NCBI GenBank assembly: GCA_025357635.1
Contig: JANXOV010000073.1
Coordinates: 37,766 to 101,765 of the forward strand
DNA length: 64,000 nt
Origin: Pseudomonadota bacterium
GTDB taxonomy: Bacteria > Pseudomonadota > Gammaproteobacteria > Steroidobacterales > Steroidobacteraceae
Reading direction: 5' to 3'
Part shown: piece after piece, positions 1-9,149 of the stretch
How positions within the stretch are numbered: position 1 is the stretch's first letter
Layout of the letters: the number at the start of each line of letters is the position of its first letter
Made by a program: the position numbers and the translations under genes
Notes under the pieces: generated by a model
Told to the model about the DNA's origin: nothing
The model's database searches: none
Seen by the model: only the letters and a program-made list of their open reading frames with translations

Positions 1-516
1 CGACCGGGAGTTTGCCCAGCGCAAGCTCAGGTGATGCCGCTGCAAACCGATGAGGGCGGGCAGCCGGTCAAGCGTGACCCGGCCCAGATCGCGCGCGGTG
101 CGCTCGGCCATTCCCAGGATCAGCGGTGCGGACAACGGCTGCGTCTGCGCCAGATGCCAGCAGTAAAACAGCGCCAATTGCAGAAACTCGGCAATTTGCG
201 GGTTCTGCGCGGGCAGATCCGCCACCCGCCAGTGGGGCGCGGACTGAAGCGAGATCTGCCAATGGGCATCGTCGCAAAAGCGGATGTCGAACAATGCGTA
301 CGGGCATTGCGACAGCGCCGTCCGCCGCTCTTCGCTCAACCCGGCGATGCGCCGCGCAAGTTCTGCCGGCGCGCTGAGGCTCCACTGCGACCCGCAGATC
401 GCGCCGCAGCCGGCGGCCAGATCCAAAAAGCGCCGGTTCAACTGGTTCAGCGAGCTGAGCAGCTGCTGCGACAAAAGCGGTTCTCGATGCGTGCCGGCCG
501 GTCTTGCTTCTTGCAT
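1..516 (-). CDS. Hypothetical protein, C-terminus cut by window edge
   Basis: An open frame of 172 codons runs from an ATG at 516 to the window edge without a stop. A GGAG Shine-Dalgarno lies 8 nt before the ATG. The product begins MQEARPAGTHREPLL and has several Trp and Cys residues and an amphipathic Leu-rich start, but no signal peptide and no motif I recognise. It is divergent from the flhC-like gene across about 120 bp. I cannot assign a function; a role linked to the flagellar or regulatory neighbour is only conceivable from position. Confidence 0.6.
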   Translation of the reverse strand, partial: MQEARPAGTHREPLLSQQLLSSLNQLNRRFLDLAAGCGAICGSQWSLSAPAELARRIAGLSEERRTALSQCPYALFDIRFCDDAHWQISLQSAPHWRVADLPAQNPQIAEFLQLALFYCWHLAQTQPLSAPLILGMAERTARDLGRVTLDRLPALIGLQRHHLSLRWANSRS

Positions 517-638
517 GTTGAGTTCTCCATGAGTTTTGAATCGGGGTGAAAACGGCACTAATGCCGACTGGAAAATCGTCTACCATGCCTTTTAAACTTT
601 ATGACTAAATTTTGTCAAATTTTTTGATAAGGGAAAAC

Positions 639-1262
639 ATGCGTATTTCAGACGACCGTTACAGCCGCGATCGGCAAAACATGGAAATCGCCGTCCGCTT
701 GATCCACCACGAGGCCCGCACGCTGACCATCCGCGAATGGACCGGCCTGTCCGATGACCGCATTCGCAAGCTGTACCGGACCTACGTCGCCAATCAAGGG
801 ACGCGGCGCATACTGCGTCATCGCGGCAAGTCCCCCCGCCAGAGCGCCTACTTCTTCCGCAATGCGGACCGCAATTTTCAAGCCGCGCAGCTGGCCAGCA
901 TGTACATCATGGTCGGCCTGCTCAAGCCGGTTGCGCTGGGCGTGGAGTCGCGCTGCGAATTGGGATCCCTCACCTCCTGCCTGCTGTTGTGCCAGGCCTA
1001 TGAGACCTACGCCGATCTGCATCCGCAGAACGATCGGCTGTCCTTCGAACACGCCTGGTTCTTGCTGATCGCCCTGTCCCGGCGCCATGAAATCGGCATT
1101 TCCAGCTGCGGCGCCTGCGGCGGTGTCAAGCTGCGCGACCTGCTGTCCCGCCGCGGCGCTGTCTGCAGCCACTGCCAGTCCAGCCTGGAGTTGCATTTCG
1201 CTGACCCGTTGGACGCACCGCCGGCCCTCGCGGGTGCTCAAGGCGGCCGCTCGAGGGACTGA
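639..1262 (+). CDS. flhC: FlhC-family transcriptional activator, orphan
   Basis: The product is 207 aa and resembles FlhC, the DNA-binding partner of FlhD in the class-1 flagellar master regulator. The N-terminal half is helical (RLIHHEARTLTIREWTGLS). Near residues 146-170 it carries the four-cysteine zinc site CGACG...CSHC expected of FlhC. The ATG at 639 is preceded by AAGGG; a TTG at 612 in the same frame lacks a ribosome site. FlhC normally follows flhD in an operon, but here the upstream gene points the other way and no flhD is visible. nudC follows after 12 nt. Its target could be flagellar or a different regulon. Confidence 0.8.
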   Translation: MRISDDRYSRDRQNMEIAVRLIHHEARTLTIREWTGLSDDRIRKLYRTYVANQGTRRILRHRGKSPRQSAYFFRNADRNFQAAQLASMYIMVGLLKPVALGVESRCELGSLTSCLLLCQAYETYADLHPQNDRLSFEHAWFLLIALSRRHEIGISSCGACGGVKLRDLLSRRGAVCSHCQSSLELHFADPLDAPPALAGAQGGRSRD

Positions 1263-1274
1263 TAGAATCAGTCG

Positions 1275-2240
1275 ATGCACCGAAGGAACGTTTTTGCCGG
1301 GCCGTATCTGGACCGCGTGGCCCATTTGCGCCAGGACGAGCACTGGCTGGCCGCAGCGCTGGCCGATGCCCGCAGCCGCGCCATTCCGGTCTGGAACTCC
1401 AAGAGCCTGATCACCGAGGCTTCGGATGCGCCGCCCGGAGCGCCCACGGCGCGCGCCGGATTCGTTGAATTTTCCGCCCTGCCCAGCGGCACCGCGAACC
1501 TGGGATCCCTCATTTTCCTCGGCACCCACGAACAAGCGCACTACTTTGCCTACGAACTGGAGGCCACGGAGCCGCCGCTGCTGCTGCCTAACGCCCAATT
1601 CCAGGATTTGCGCCTGAACGCCGCGCGCCTGGACTCGCGCGAGGCGGGGTTGCTGGCGTATGCCCGGGCGATGATTTCATGGCGCCGCAGTCACCGCTAC
1701 TGCGGCAAATGCGGAACGGGAACCGCTGCGGCCAAGGGTGGTCATGTTCTCAGATGCACCAATCCTTCCTGCGGACATGAACAGTTTCCACGCCTCGATC
1801 CCGCCGTCATCGTGCTGGTGAGCGACGGCAATCAGGCGCTGCTGGGCCGGCAGGCCTCCTGGCCGACCGGGCGCTATTCCACCATCGCCGGCTTCGTCGA
1901 GCCCGGCGAGTCGCTCGAAGACGCGGTCGTGCGCGAAGTGGCCGAGGAAACCGGTGTCGAGGTGCAGGAGGTTCACTATCATTCCTCGCAACCCTGGCCC
2001 TTCCCCTCCTCCTTGATGCTCGGCTTCCTGGCCCGGGCGCGTACGCGCGCCATTCACCTTCGCGATCAGGAACTGGAGGATGCCCGCTGGTTCAGCCGCG
2101 CCGACATACTCGCGGCGCCGTCGATGCTCCCGCCGCATCAATCCATTTCATTCAGCCTCATCGAGCAATGGTTTGATTCCCTCGGCGATGGGCGGCTGCG
2201 CGATCTCGCCGGTGGCAGTTCGTGGCCCGCGCCGCGCTGA
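1275..2240 (+). CDS. nudC: NAD(+)/NADH pyrophosphatase, Nudix family
   Basis: The product is 321 aa. NudC hydrolyses NAD(H) to NMN(H) and AMP and removes NAD caps from RNA. Domain order is visible: an N-terminal domain, a zinc ribbon (YCGKCG ... CTNPSCG, about residues 142-167), then the Nudix box GFVEPGESLEDAVVREVAEE (about residues 207-226), followed by the NudC signature SQPWPFPSSLM. The start ATG lies 12 nt after the flhC stop, and the last 19 nt overlap the tamA start. A 6-3-6 inverted repeat spans the flhC stop just before this ATG. Length and motif spacing are normal for the family. Confidence 0.93.
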   Translation: MHRRNVFAGPYLDRVAHLRQDEHWLAAALADARSRAIPVWNSKSLITEASDAPPGAPTARAGFVEFSALPSGTANLGSLIFLGTHEQAHYFAYELEATEPPLLLPNAQFQDLRLNAARLDSREAGLLAYARAMISWRRSHRYCGKCGTGTAAAKGGHVLRCTNPSCGHEQFPRLDPAVIVLVSDGNQALLGRQASWPTGRYSTIAGFVEPGESLEDAVVREVAEETGVEVQEVHYHSSQPWPFPSSLMLGFLARARTRAIHLRDQELEDARWFSRADILAAPSMLPPHQSISFSLIEQWFDSLGDGRLRDLAGGSSWPAPR

Positions 2241-3967
2241 AGGGACCTTTCCGGGTTTTGGCGGCATGCTTGGCTGGGCTCCTGTGTCAGCGGGCGCTGG
2301 GCAACATCACCATCGACGTCAACGGCATCGACGGCGACATGAAACGCAATGTGCTTACTTTCCTGAGCCTGCAGCGCTATGCCGAGCGCGACGATCTTGA
2401 CGCCGATACGGTCGAGCGCATCAGCCAGCGCGCCACGCCAGAAGTCAAAGCCGCGCTCAAGCCCTTCGGCTATTACGATCCCACGGTCACTGCGGCCATC
2501 AAACGCGAGGGCAGCAACTGGCGCGCCACCATCACGGTGGAGCGCGGCGAGCCGGTCGTGCTGCGGGAAGTGGACCTGCAGATCACCGGACCCGGCGCGC
2601 AGGAGCGCATGTTCAGCGCCGCGCTCGCCCGCTCCACCCTCAAGGTGGGCGATCAACTCAACCACGGCGCCTATGAACGGGTGAAAGGCGATCTGGAGCG
2701 CACTGCCGCCTCTTTTGGTTACCTCGACGCCAAGCTCGAGCGGCATGAATTATTGGTCGACCCGAAGGGCAAGAGCGCCAGCGCGCATCTGCTGCTGGAC
2801 ACCGGGCCGCGCTACCGTTTCGGCGAGACCACCATCAGGCAATCGGTGATCGACGAGGAGGTGATGCGCAAATACATCCGCTATCGCGAAGATCAGCCCT
2901 ACGACTCAACCTCGCTCCTGCGCACCCAGTTTGCGCTGGATGACAGTCAGTACTTTTCCAGCGTCGAAGTGCTGCCCGGCGAACGCAACACCGAAACGCT
3001 CACCGTACCCGTGGTCATTCAAGGATTGCCGAACAAGCGAAACCGCTACAGCATCGGCGCAGGCTACGGTTCGGACACCAAGTTCCGCGGCACACTGGCC
3101 TGGGACAACCGGTTGGTCAACGCAAAAGGTCATCGGGCGCATGTGGAGATCAAGGCATCGGGCATCACGCAGGAACTGAACGCCAACTACATCATCCCGG
3201 TCGGTGATCCGGCGCTGGAAAGATTGAGCCTCGAGTCCATTTATGGACGATCCACCCTGGGCGATGTGACCACCACGGGTCTGGTGGTCAAACCCAGCCT
3301 GACCCAGGTGCTGGGCAACTGGCAGCGCGTGCTGTTCGTCTCGATGAACAAAAGCATCAGCCGCACGGATTTCACCAGCACGGCAAATTCCTTGCTCATT
3401 CCAGGCATCAGCTATGCCTCGATACCGCCGGGCATTTTCGGGCAACCCGTGTCCGGGCGCGGCCTGTACGCCGAGTTGAGGGGTTCGCACGCCGTCTTGG
3501 GATCCAATTCAAACTACCTGCGCTTGTTCGTTCAAGATGACCGGCGCTTCGACCTGTCGCAGCGCTGGCACCTGTTGCTGCGCGCTCAGTTTGGCACCAC
3601 CATCGTTTCGCAGTTCGCTGAGTTGCCCGCGTTCGAGCGCTTCTTCGCCGGCGGTGATCGCAGCGTGCGCGGCTTTGCACTGAACGATCTGAGCCCGGTG
3701 GATCAGTACGGCCAAAAGGTCGGCGGCCGCCATCTGGTCGTCGGCAGCGTGGAAATCGAGCGCGATCTGCCCCGCAACTTTGCCGTGGCGAGCTTTTTCG
3801 ATGCCGGCAATGCCATGAATTCCTTGACCGATCCGCTGGAGTATTCGGCCGGCATCGGCGTGCGCTTCAAACTGCCGGCGGTGAGCTTTGGCCTGGATAT
3901 CGCGCAGGCCTTGTCGCGCACAGACCTGGCTCCGCGACTGCACCTGAACATTCAGCCGGTGTTCTAG
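2222..3967 (+). CDS. tamA: Outer-membrane translocation and assembly protein TamA
   Basis: The product is 581 aa, a BamA/TamA (Omp85) protein. A signal peptide (LAACLAGLLCQRALG) precedes POTRA domains over about residues 28-260, and the C-terminal beta-barrel contains the Omp85 features GAGYGSDT and FFAGGDRSVRGF and ends in a terminal Phe. TamA sits in the outer membrane and works with inner-membrane TamB on outer-membrane protein insertion and lipid traffic. The start is GTG at 2222 inside the end of nudC, which suggests translational coupling. tamB begins directly after the stop, the standard tamAB order. Confidence 0.92.
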   Translation: MARAALKGPFRVLAACLAGLLCQRALGNITIDVNGIDGDMKRNVLTFLSLQRYAERDDLDADTVERISQRATPEVKAALKPFGYYDPTVTAAIKREGSNWRATITVERGEPVVLREVDLQITGPGAQERMFSAALARSTLKVGDQLNHGAYERVKGDLERTAASFGYLDAKLERHELLVDPKGKSASAHLLLDTGPRYRFGETTIRQSVIDEEVMRKYIRYREDQPYDSTSLLRTQFALDDSQYFSSVEVLPGERNTETLTVPVVIQGLPNKRNRYSIGAGYGSDTKFRGTLAWDNRLVNAKGHRAHVEIKASGITQELNANYIIPVGDPALERLSLESIYGRSTLGDVTTTGLVVKPSLTQVLGNWQRVLFVSMNKSISRTDFTSTANSLLIPGISYASIPPGIFGQPVSGRGLYAELRGSHAVLGSNSNYLRLFVQDDRRFDLSQRWHLLLRAQFGTTIVSQFAELPAFERFFAGGDRSVRGFALNDLSPVDQYGQKVGGRHLVVGSVEIERDLPRNFAVASFFDAGNAMNSLTDPLEYSAGIGVRFKLPAVSFGLDIAQALSRTDLAPRLHLNIQPVF

Positions 3968-6900
3968 ATGAAGCGCAAGATCCTCATCGTCGTTGCCGCC
4001 GTCTTGACGCTGTTTCTGGCGCTGCCCGTCGGTGCGATCTACTGGGTGGTGTACACCCAAAGCGGCCTGCGCTTTGCCATCGGGCAATTGGATCATCTGA
4101 AGAAAGTCGTGCGAATCCACGCCACCGGTGTGCATGGCACGCTGGCCGAGGGCGTGCGCATCGACAGCGTGAGCGTCGATCACGAGCGGGTCAGTATCCA
4201 GGTCGAGGATTTCAAATTCACCGTGCTGCCGCGGGCGCTGCTTTTGCAAACCGTGCGGGTGGAGCGCTCCTCCATGGGCAAGGTGCGCGTGGAAGTGCGG
4301 CCGCGGACGCATCCGCCCAGCAACACGCCGTTGAAATTTCTGCCCTCCTTCCTGCGCATCGTCGTGAGCGACGGCGATCTGGGTCAAGCGGATGTCGTAC
4401 TGCAGAATCACTACCAGATCCATGCGCATGCGCTGCACGCCGGCGGCCTGCTGCTGACCAGCAGGCACTTGTCGGTCACCAAGCTGTTCGCCGACGGCGG
4501 ATTCTTCACCGCGGCCGGCAGTTTCGACATGGACGCCGCCGATCCGATCGCCCTGCGCAGCGAATTGGATTGGACCCTGGTGTTTGCCGATCGGCCGCCA
4601 TGGAAGGGCGTGCTGCATGCCAAGGGCGATTTGAACGATCTTGAGGTCAAGGCGGAGCAAAGCCAGCCCATCCAGGCAACTGTCGTGGGCCGCGCGCTGG
4701 CGCTGACGCATGACTGGCACTGGGAAGCGCGCGTCACCAGCAACTTCATCGATTTCACGCATCTGAATCCATCAGCCAGGATTTCCGCCGCCGACATTGC
4801 ACTGGATGTGCGCGGCGATCACACCGGCATGCAGGTGGGCGGCGTCCTGCGTCCCACCACCCTGCCCACCGGCAACCTGCGCGTGAGTGCGAGCGGACCG
4901 TACCCGGGCCGTCGCGTGCAGCTCGACGCAATCCGGATCGAGGCGGCCGGTGGTGTGCGCGTGGACGCTCGCGCCGTGATGAATTTCATCGACGGCGGCC
5001 CGGACATCGCTCTGAGCGGCCGCACCACCAATTTCCGCTGGCCCATTCTCGGCAAGGCGGTGGTCACCTCGGCGTCCGCCGAATTTTCCTTGAGCGGACC
5101 GCGCCTGCCCTATCGGTTCACGGTGAAGGGCCCCGTGAGCGTGCCCGCTGTACCCGCCTTCGGCGTCGAAGCCTCAGGCATCCTCGGCAGCGATCACCTG
5201 GAGCTGAGCAAGGCCAGCGCCACGTGGCTCAAAGGCCGCATCGATGCCAGCGGGCAGCTGGGCTGGACGGGACGCGGGCAATGGAGTTTCGCCGCCACCG
5301 GAATCGATCTGGACCCCGGCTCGATTGATCCTGCCTGGCCGGGTCGGTTGAGTTTCGGCGCGACGCTGGAAGGCAGCGGCCTCAACGCCAATGCCGACAT
5401 CGATTTGAGAGTCAGCCGCGTGGCCGGGACTTTGCGCGGCGAAAGCGCGTTTGCGCAAGGTCGCGTGCAGCGCCACGGCGAGAATCTGATGTTCGATCAT
5501 GTGCAGGCGCGGCTGGCGGACGCGCATGCAGAACTCAGCGGAACCTTCGGCAATCCGCGCGACATCCGCCTGACCCTCGACGCGCCGCACCTGCAGCGCA
5601 TCGTGCCGCCGTTCAAAGGCGCGGTCTCGGTCAACGGGCGCCTGTCGGGCCCCCCCGCCACGGCGCGATTGAGCGGCACGGTGACCGGCCATGCGCTGAT
5701 CTTCAGCAGCATCGCCGCGCAGAACCTGCATGCCAGCGCCGACATCGACCTGTCCGATCGGCTGGCCTCGCATTTCAATCTCAAGGCCGACGCGGTGACG
5801 CTCGCCGAGCGCAATCTCGGGCGCGTCGATGCACTGCTCGATGGACGCGCGTCCGAGCATCGATTCATCTTCAATGTCGCCGACGGGCTGATCGACATCC
5901 ACGCCGGCGTGAGCGGCGCGTATGACCCCAAAGGCTGGCGTGGCCGCATCGAGGAATTGATGCTGCGCAATGGCGTCGATGTGAATCTGGCCCTGGAAGC
6001 GCCGGCCGCGCTGCAGGCCTCCTCCAGCAGCGCAGCCCTTGCGCATCTGTGCCTGCTCGGAACAAAGGAACGCGTGTGCGCGCAGGGCGACTGGACGCGG
6101 GCCGGCCGGTGGAATCTGCAGTCCGCCGGCACCGGCATAGCGCTGCGCGCCTTCGGCGCCAACCTGCGCACCAAGCCCCAGTACACGGGCGCGCTGGCGT
6201 ACGACATCGACGCGCATGGCACCACGCTGGAGGATGCGGTGGGGCATCTGTCGGTGGATCTGGCCGAAGGCAATCTGCGCTACAAACTGCCCAGCGGACA
6301 CGAGGATACGGTGCACCTGGGCAGCGGCCATGGCGAGATCACCGCCACGCCGGCATTCATCGACGCGAAGCTGCATCTCGCAGCGACCGAACAAAACTTC
6401 CTCGACGTGAAGCTCCAAGGCGCGCGTGCCGCCGGACAGAGCGTGCTGCAGACGCCGGTGACCGGCGAGATCCATACCCAGGCCAACGAACTCGGATTCA
6501 TCGCCCTGCTCGTGGATCAGATCGATCGAGCCAAAGGCCAGCTGAACGCCGACCTTGCCGTCAGCGGCACACTGGCCGAACCACGACTGGATGGCGCCGT
6601 GAAACTGCAGCAAGGCGAGCTGGATATCTATCAGGTGAACCTGCTGATGCGCGCCATCAATGCGCGCGTCGACATCGCCGGCACGCAGATCGCGTTGGCC
6701 GGCAGCACCACCATCGGCGCAGGCAAGGCCAGCATCGCCGGCGAACTCGCCTGGACCGAGCGCAAGCCCAAGGGAGAGATTCATCTCACCGGCGAGAAGC
6801 TGATGATGGTGAACATTCCGGAACTGCGCGCGGACGCATCGCCTGATCTGAAATTCAAGATCGACGGCCGGCGCATCGACGTCGACGGCACCGTGACCAT

Positions 6901-7705
6901 TCCCTACGCGCGCATCAAGCCGGCGGATCTCACCGGCGCCGTACTCTCATCAGGCGATGAAATCATCGTTGGCGAGCAGACCGGCCCCGACGATCAACGC
7001 CTGATGATCTACACCGACGTCAAACTGGTGCTGGGCGCGGATGTCACGGTGGACACCTACGGACTGACAGGCCGGCTCACCGGCAGCGTGGCGGCGAGCA
7101 GCGATCCGAGCGGCGCTGCGCGCGGTTCGGGCGAACTGAAAATCGCAGAAGGCAAATACGCGGCCTACGGAAGGTTGTTGGACATCGAGCGCGGCCGGCT
7201 GATTTTCAGCGGCGGGCTGGTAAGCGATCCGGCGGTGGATTTACGAGCCCAGAAGATGTTCCCCGACGTCACCGCGGGCGTCAACGTTCGCGGCAAATTA
7301 CGCAATCCGCAGATCAGCTTCTATTCCGTTCCGTCGCTGTCGCAATCTCAAATCGTTTCGATACTGCTGGCCGGCGGCACGCTCGAGTCGGTGCAGAAGA
7401 GCGGCCCGCAGCAGGCAAGTCAAGCCCGCAACCAATTGCTGGCGCAAGGCGGCGCCATTGTCGCGCAACAGTTCGGAGCCCGCGTGGGCGTGGAGGATGT
7501 GGGCCTGGAATCCGATACGTTCAATCAGACCTCCCTGGTCCTGGGTAAATTCCTCAACCCACGGCTGTATGTCAGCTACGGCATCAGCTTGTCGGAGTCC
7601 ATCAACACGGTGAAGCTGCGCTATACGCTGGGAGATCACTGGACCATCAAGACTGAGGCCGGGCAGAATCGCAGCACGGATTTGATTTTTACCATCGAGC
7701 GGTAG
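3968..7705 (+). CDS. tamB: Translocation and assembly module inner-membrane protein TamB
   Basis: The product is 1,245 aa. A single N-terminal membrane anchor (ILIVVAAVLTLFLALPVGAIY) is followed by a long AsmA-like, beta-rich periplasmic region and the conserved TamB/DUF490 C-terminal domain. That domain includes LLAGGTLESVQ, GLESDTFNQTSLVLGKFL and the ending YTLGDHWTIKTEAGQNRSTDL. TamB spans the periplasm and may act as a hydrophobic groove for phospholipid movement. The ATG follows the tamA TAG with no gap, so the two are one transcription unit. The length is typical for the family. Confidence 0.93.
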   Translation: MKRKILIVVAAVLTLFLALPVGAIYWVVYTQSGLRFAIGQLDHLKKVVRIHATGVHGTLAEGVRIDSVSVDHERVSIQVEDFKFTVLPRALLLQTVRVERSSMGKVRVEVRPRTHPPSNTPLKFLPSFLRIVVSDGDLGQADVVLQNHYQIHAHALHAGGLLLTSRHLSVTKLFADGGFFTAAGSFDMDAADPIALRSELDWTLVFADRPPWKGVLHAKGDLNDLEVKAEQSQPIQATVVGRALALTHDWHWEARVTSNFIDFTHLNPSARISAADIALDVRGDHTGMQVGGVLRPTTLPTGNLRVSASGPYPGRRVQLDAIRIEAAGGVRVDARAVMNFIDGGPDIALSGRTTNFRWPILGKAVVTSASAEFSLSGPRLPYRFTVKGPVSVPAVPAFGVEASGILGSDHLELSKASATWLKGRIDASGQLGWTGRGQWSFAATGIDLDPGSIDPAWPGRLSFGATLEGSGLNANADIDLRVSRVAGTLRGESAFAQGRVQRHGENLMFDHVQARLADAHAELSGTFGNPRDIRLTLDAPHLQRIVPPFKGAVSVNGRLSGPPATARLSGTVTGHALIFSSIAAQNLHASADIDLSDRLASHFNLKADAVTLAERNLGRVDALLDGRASEHRFIFNVADGLIDIHAGVSGAYDPKGWRGRIEELMLRNGVDVNLALEAPAALQASSSSAALAHLCLLGTKERVCAQGDWTRAGRWNLQSAGTGIALRAFGANLRTKPQYTGALAYDIDAHGTTLEDAVGHLSVDLAEGNLRYKLPSGHEDTVHLGSGHGEITATPAFIDAKLHLAATEQNFLDVKLQGARAAGQSVLQTPVTGEIHTQANELGFIALLVDQIDRAKGQLNADLAVSGTLAEPRLDGAVKLQQGELDIYQVNLLMRAINARVDIAGTQIALAGSTTIGAGKASIAGELAWTERKPKGEIHLTGEKLMMVNIPELRADASPDLKFKIDGRRIDVDGTVTIPYARIKPADLTGAVLSSGDEIIVGEQTGPDDQRLMIYTDVKLVLGADVTVDTYGLTGRLTGSVAASSDPSGAARGSGELKIAEGKYAAYGRLLDIERGRLIFSGGLVSDPAVDLRAQKMFPDVTAGVNVRGKLRNPQISFYSVPSLSQSQIVSILLAGGTLESVQKSGPQQASQARNQLLAQGGAIVAQQFGARVGVEDVGLESDTFNQTSLVLGKFLNPRLYVSYGISLSESINTVKLRYTLGDHWTIKTEAGQNRSTDLIFTIER

Positions 7706-7772
7706 ACAGCCGCGGCCTGCGCAGCGTACCTGAGGTTGTCAACCGGTCCGCGTGTGCCCCGTTGTACCGTGC

Positions 7773-9149
7773 ATGCTTGCCGAGATAGCCGCATTACGGT
7801 TCGGATTGGGCGCCCGCCCCGGCGAACTGCGCGAGTCCGCCGGCGATTCGCGCGGCTGGCTGCGCGCGCAGATCCGCGGGCCTGTGAACCTCGCGGTGGC
7901 CGCGGACCTCGCGCCGTCCGCCCAAATCCTGAACGCCTTTCTCGCCGCACGCGAACAGCGAAAACAGGCCAAGCGCAGCGGCAATGACGCGGATCTTCTG
8001 ACTGCGTTCAAGGAGGCGTATCTGCCGCATTACCGCGCGCAAGTATTGGTGCGCGCGCAAAGCGCCGCCGTCACACGGCGCCCCTTTGGCGAGCGCCTCG
8101 TGCACTTCTGGTCCAATCACTTTGCCGTCTCCGCGGACAAAGGACTGGTCACCGGCATCGCCGGCGCGCTGGAGAATGAAGCCATCCGTCCGCATGTTTG
8201 CGGTCACTTCGCCGACCTGCTGTTCGCCGTGGAAAAACACCCGGCGATGATCGGCTTTCTCGATAACCAGGCCTCGGTGGGGCCGGCCTCACCGGCCGCG
8301 CGCTGCATGAGCCGCCGCGATGACAAGCGCGAGCCGGGCATCAACGAAAACCTGGCGCGCGAGATCATGGAACTGCACACACTGGGTGTGAACGGCGGCT
8401 ACTCGCAGGCAGACGTCACGAGCTTTGCCAAGGTGCTCACCGGCTGGTCCATCGGCGGCATGCACGGGCACGTCCGTGGCGGGGATCCGGGCCGCTTTTA
8501 TTTCCGCGACAATGCCCACGAGCCGGGATCGCAGACCGTGCTCGGCCGAGGATTTTCGCAGGCAGGCATCGAGCAGGGCGAAGCCGTCCTGCGCTCGCTC
8601 GCGCAGCATCCTTCCACCGCGCACTTTCTGGCCGACAAACTCGCGCGCCATTTCGTGGCGGATGATCCGCCGCCGGCGTTGGTGGATCATCTGGCGCACG
8701 CGTACCGGCAATCCGACGGCCATCTGCCAGCCGTCTACGACGCCTTGATTGACGACGACCTTGCCTGGGCCACGCCGGCACAGAAGTACAAGACGCCACA
8801 GGAACTGGTGTTCTCCACGCTGCGCGCCTTCGATGTTCAACCCCGTGAGCCGCAGGAGGCGCTGCACAGTTTTGACTTCCTCGGCCAGCGCCAGTACACG
8901 CCAGGATCCCCGGCGGGCTGGCCCGACACGGCCAGGAGCTGGGATGGCTCGGATGCGCTGATGCATCGGGTGCTGTGGGCGGCGCGGATGGGCGAGCGAT
9001 TTGAAACAGGCCATGACCCGGTGACCCTGTGCCGCGAGGCGCTGGGCCACTACGCTCGGCCGGAAACCATCACGGCCTTGCAGCGCGCAGCCTCCGGCTC
9101 CCAGGCGCTTGCGCTGCTGATCATGAGCCCGGAGTTCCAGCGGCGATGA
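7773..9149 (+). CDS. DUF1800 family protein
   Basis: The product is about 458 aa from the ATG at 7773; an in-frame GTG at 7752 would add 7 residues. DUF1800 landmarks are present: RLVHFWSNHFAVS, FADLLFAVEKHPAMIGFLDN and NENLAREIMELHTLGVNGGY. The family is widespread and almost always paired with a DUF1501 protein, as here; its biochemical role is not settled. No signal peptide is evident. Its stop overlaps the start of the DUF1501 gene (ATGA), so the pair is translationally coupled. tamB ends 67 nt upstream, with no obvious terminator between them. Confidence 0.85.
   Translation: MLAEIAALRFGLGARPGELRESAGDSRGWLRAQIRGPVNLAVAADLAPSAQILNAFLAAREQRKQAKRSGNDADLLTAFKEAYLPHYRAQVLVRAQSAAVTRRPFGERLVHFWSNHFAVSADKGLVTGIAGALENEAIRPHVCGHFADLLFAVEKHPAMIGFLDNQASVGPASPAARCMSRRDDKREPGINENLAREIMELHTLGVNGGYSQADVTSFAKVLTGWSIGGMHGHVRGGDPGRFYFRDNAHEPGSQTVLGRGFSQAGIEQGEAVLRSLAQHPSTAHFLADKLARHFVADDPPPALVDHLAHAYRQSDGHLPAVYDALIDDDLAWATPAQKYKTPQELVFSTLRAFDVQPREPQEALHSFDFLGQRQYTPGSPAGWPDTARSWDGSDALMHRVLWAARMGERFETGHDPVTLCREALGHYARPETITALQRAASGSQALALLIMSPEFQRR

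Noticed and set aside
5174..6784. 536-codon minus-strand open frame inside tamB
   Set aside because: Shadow of tamB in GC-rich sequence; no family features, while tamB is intact across the region.
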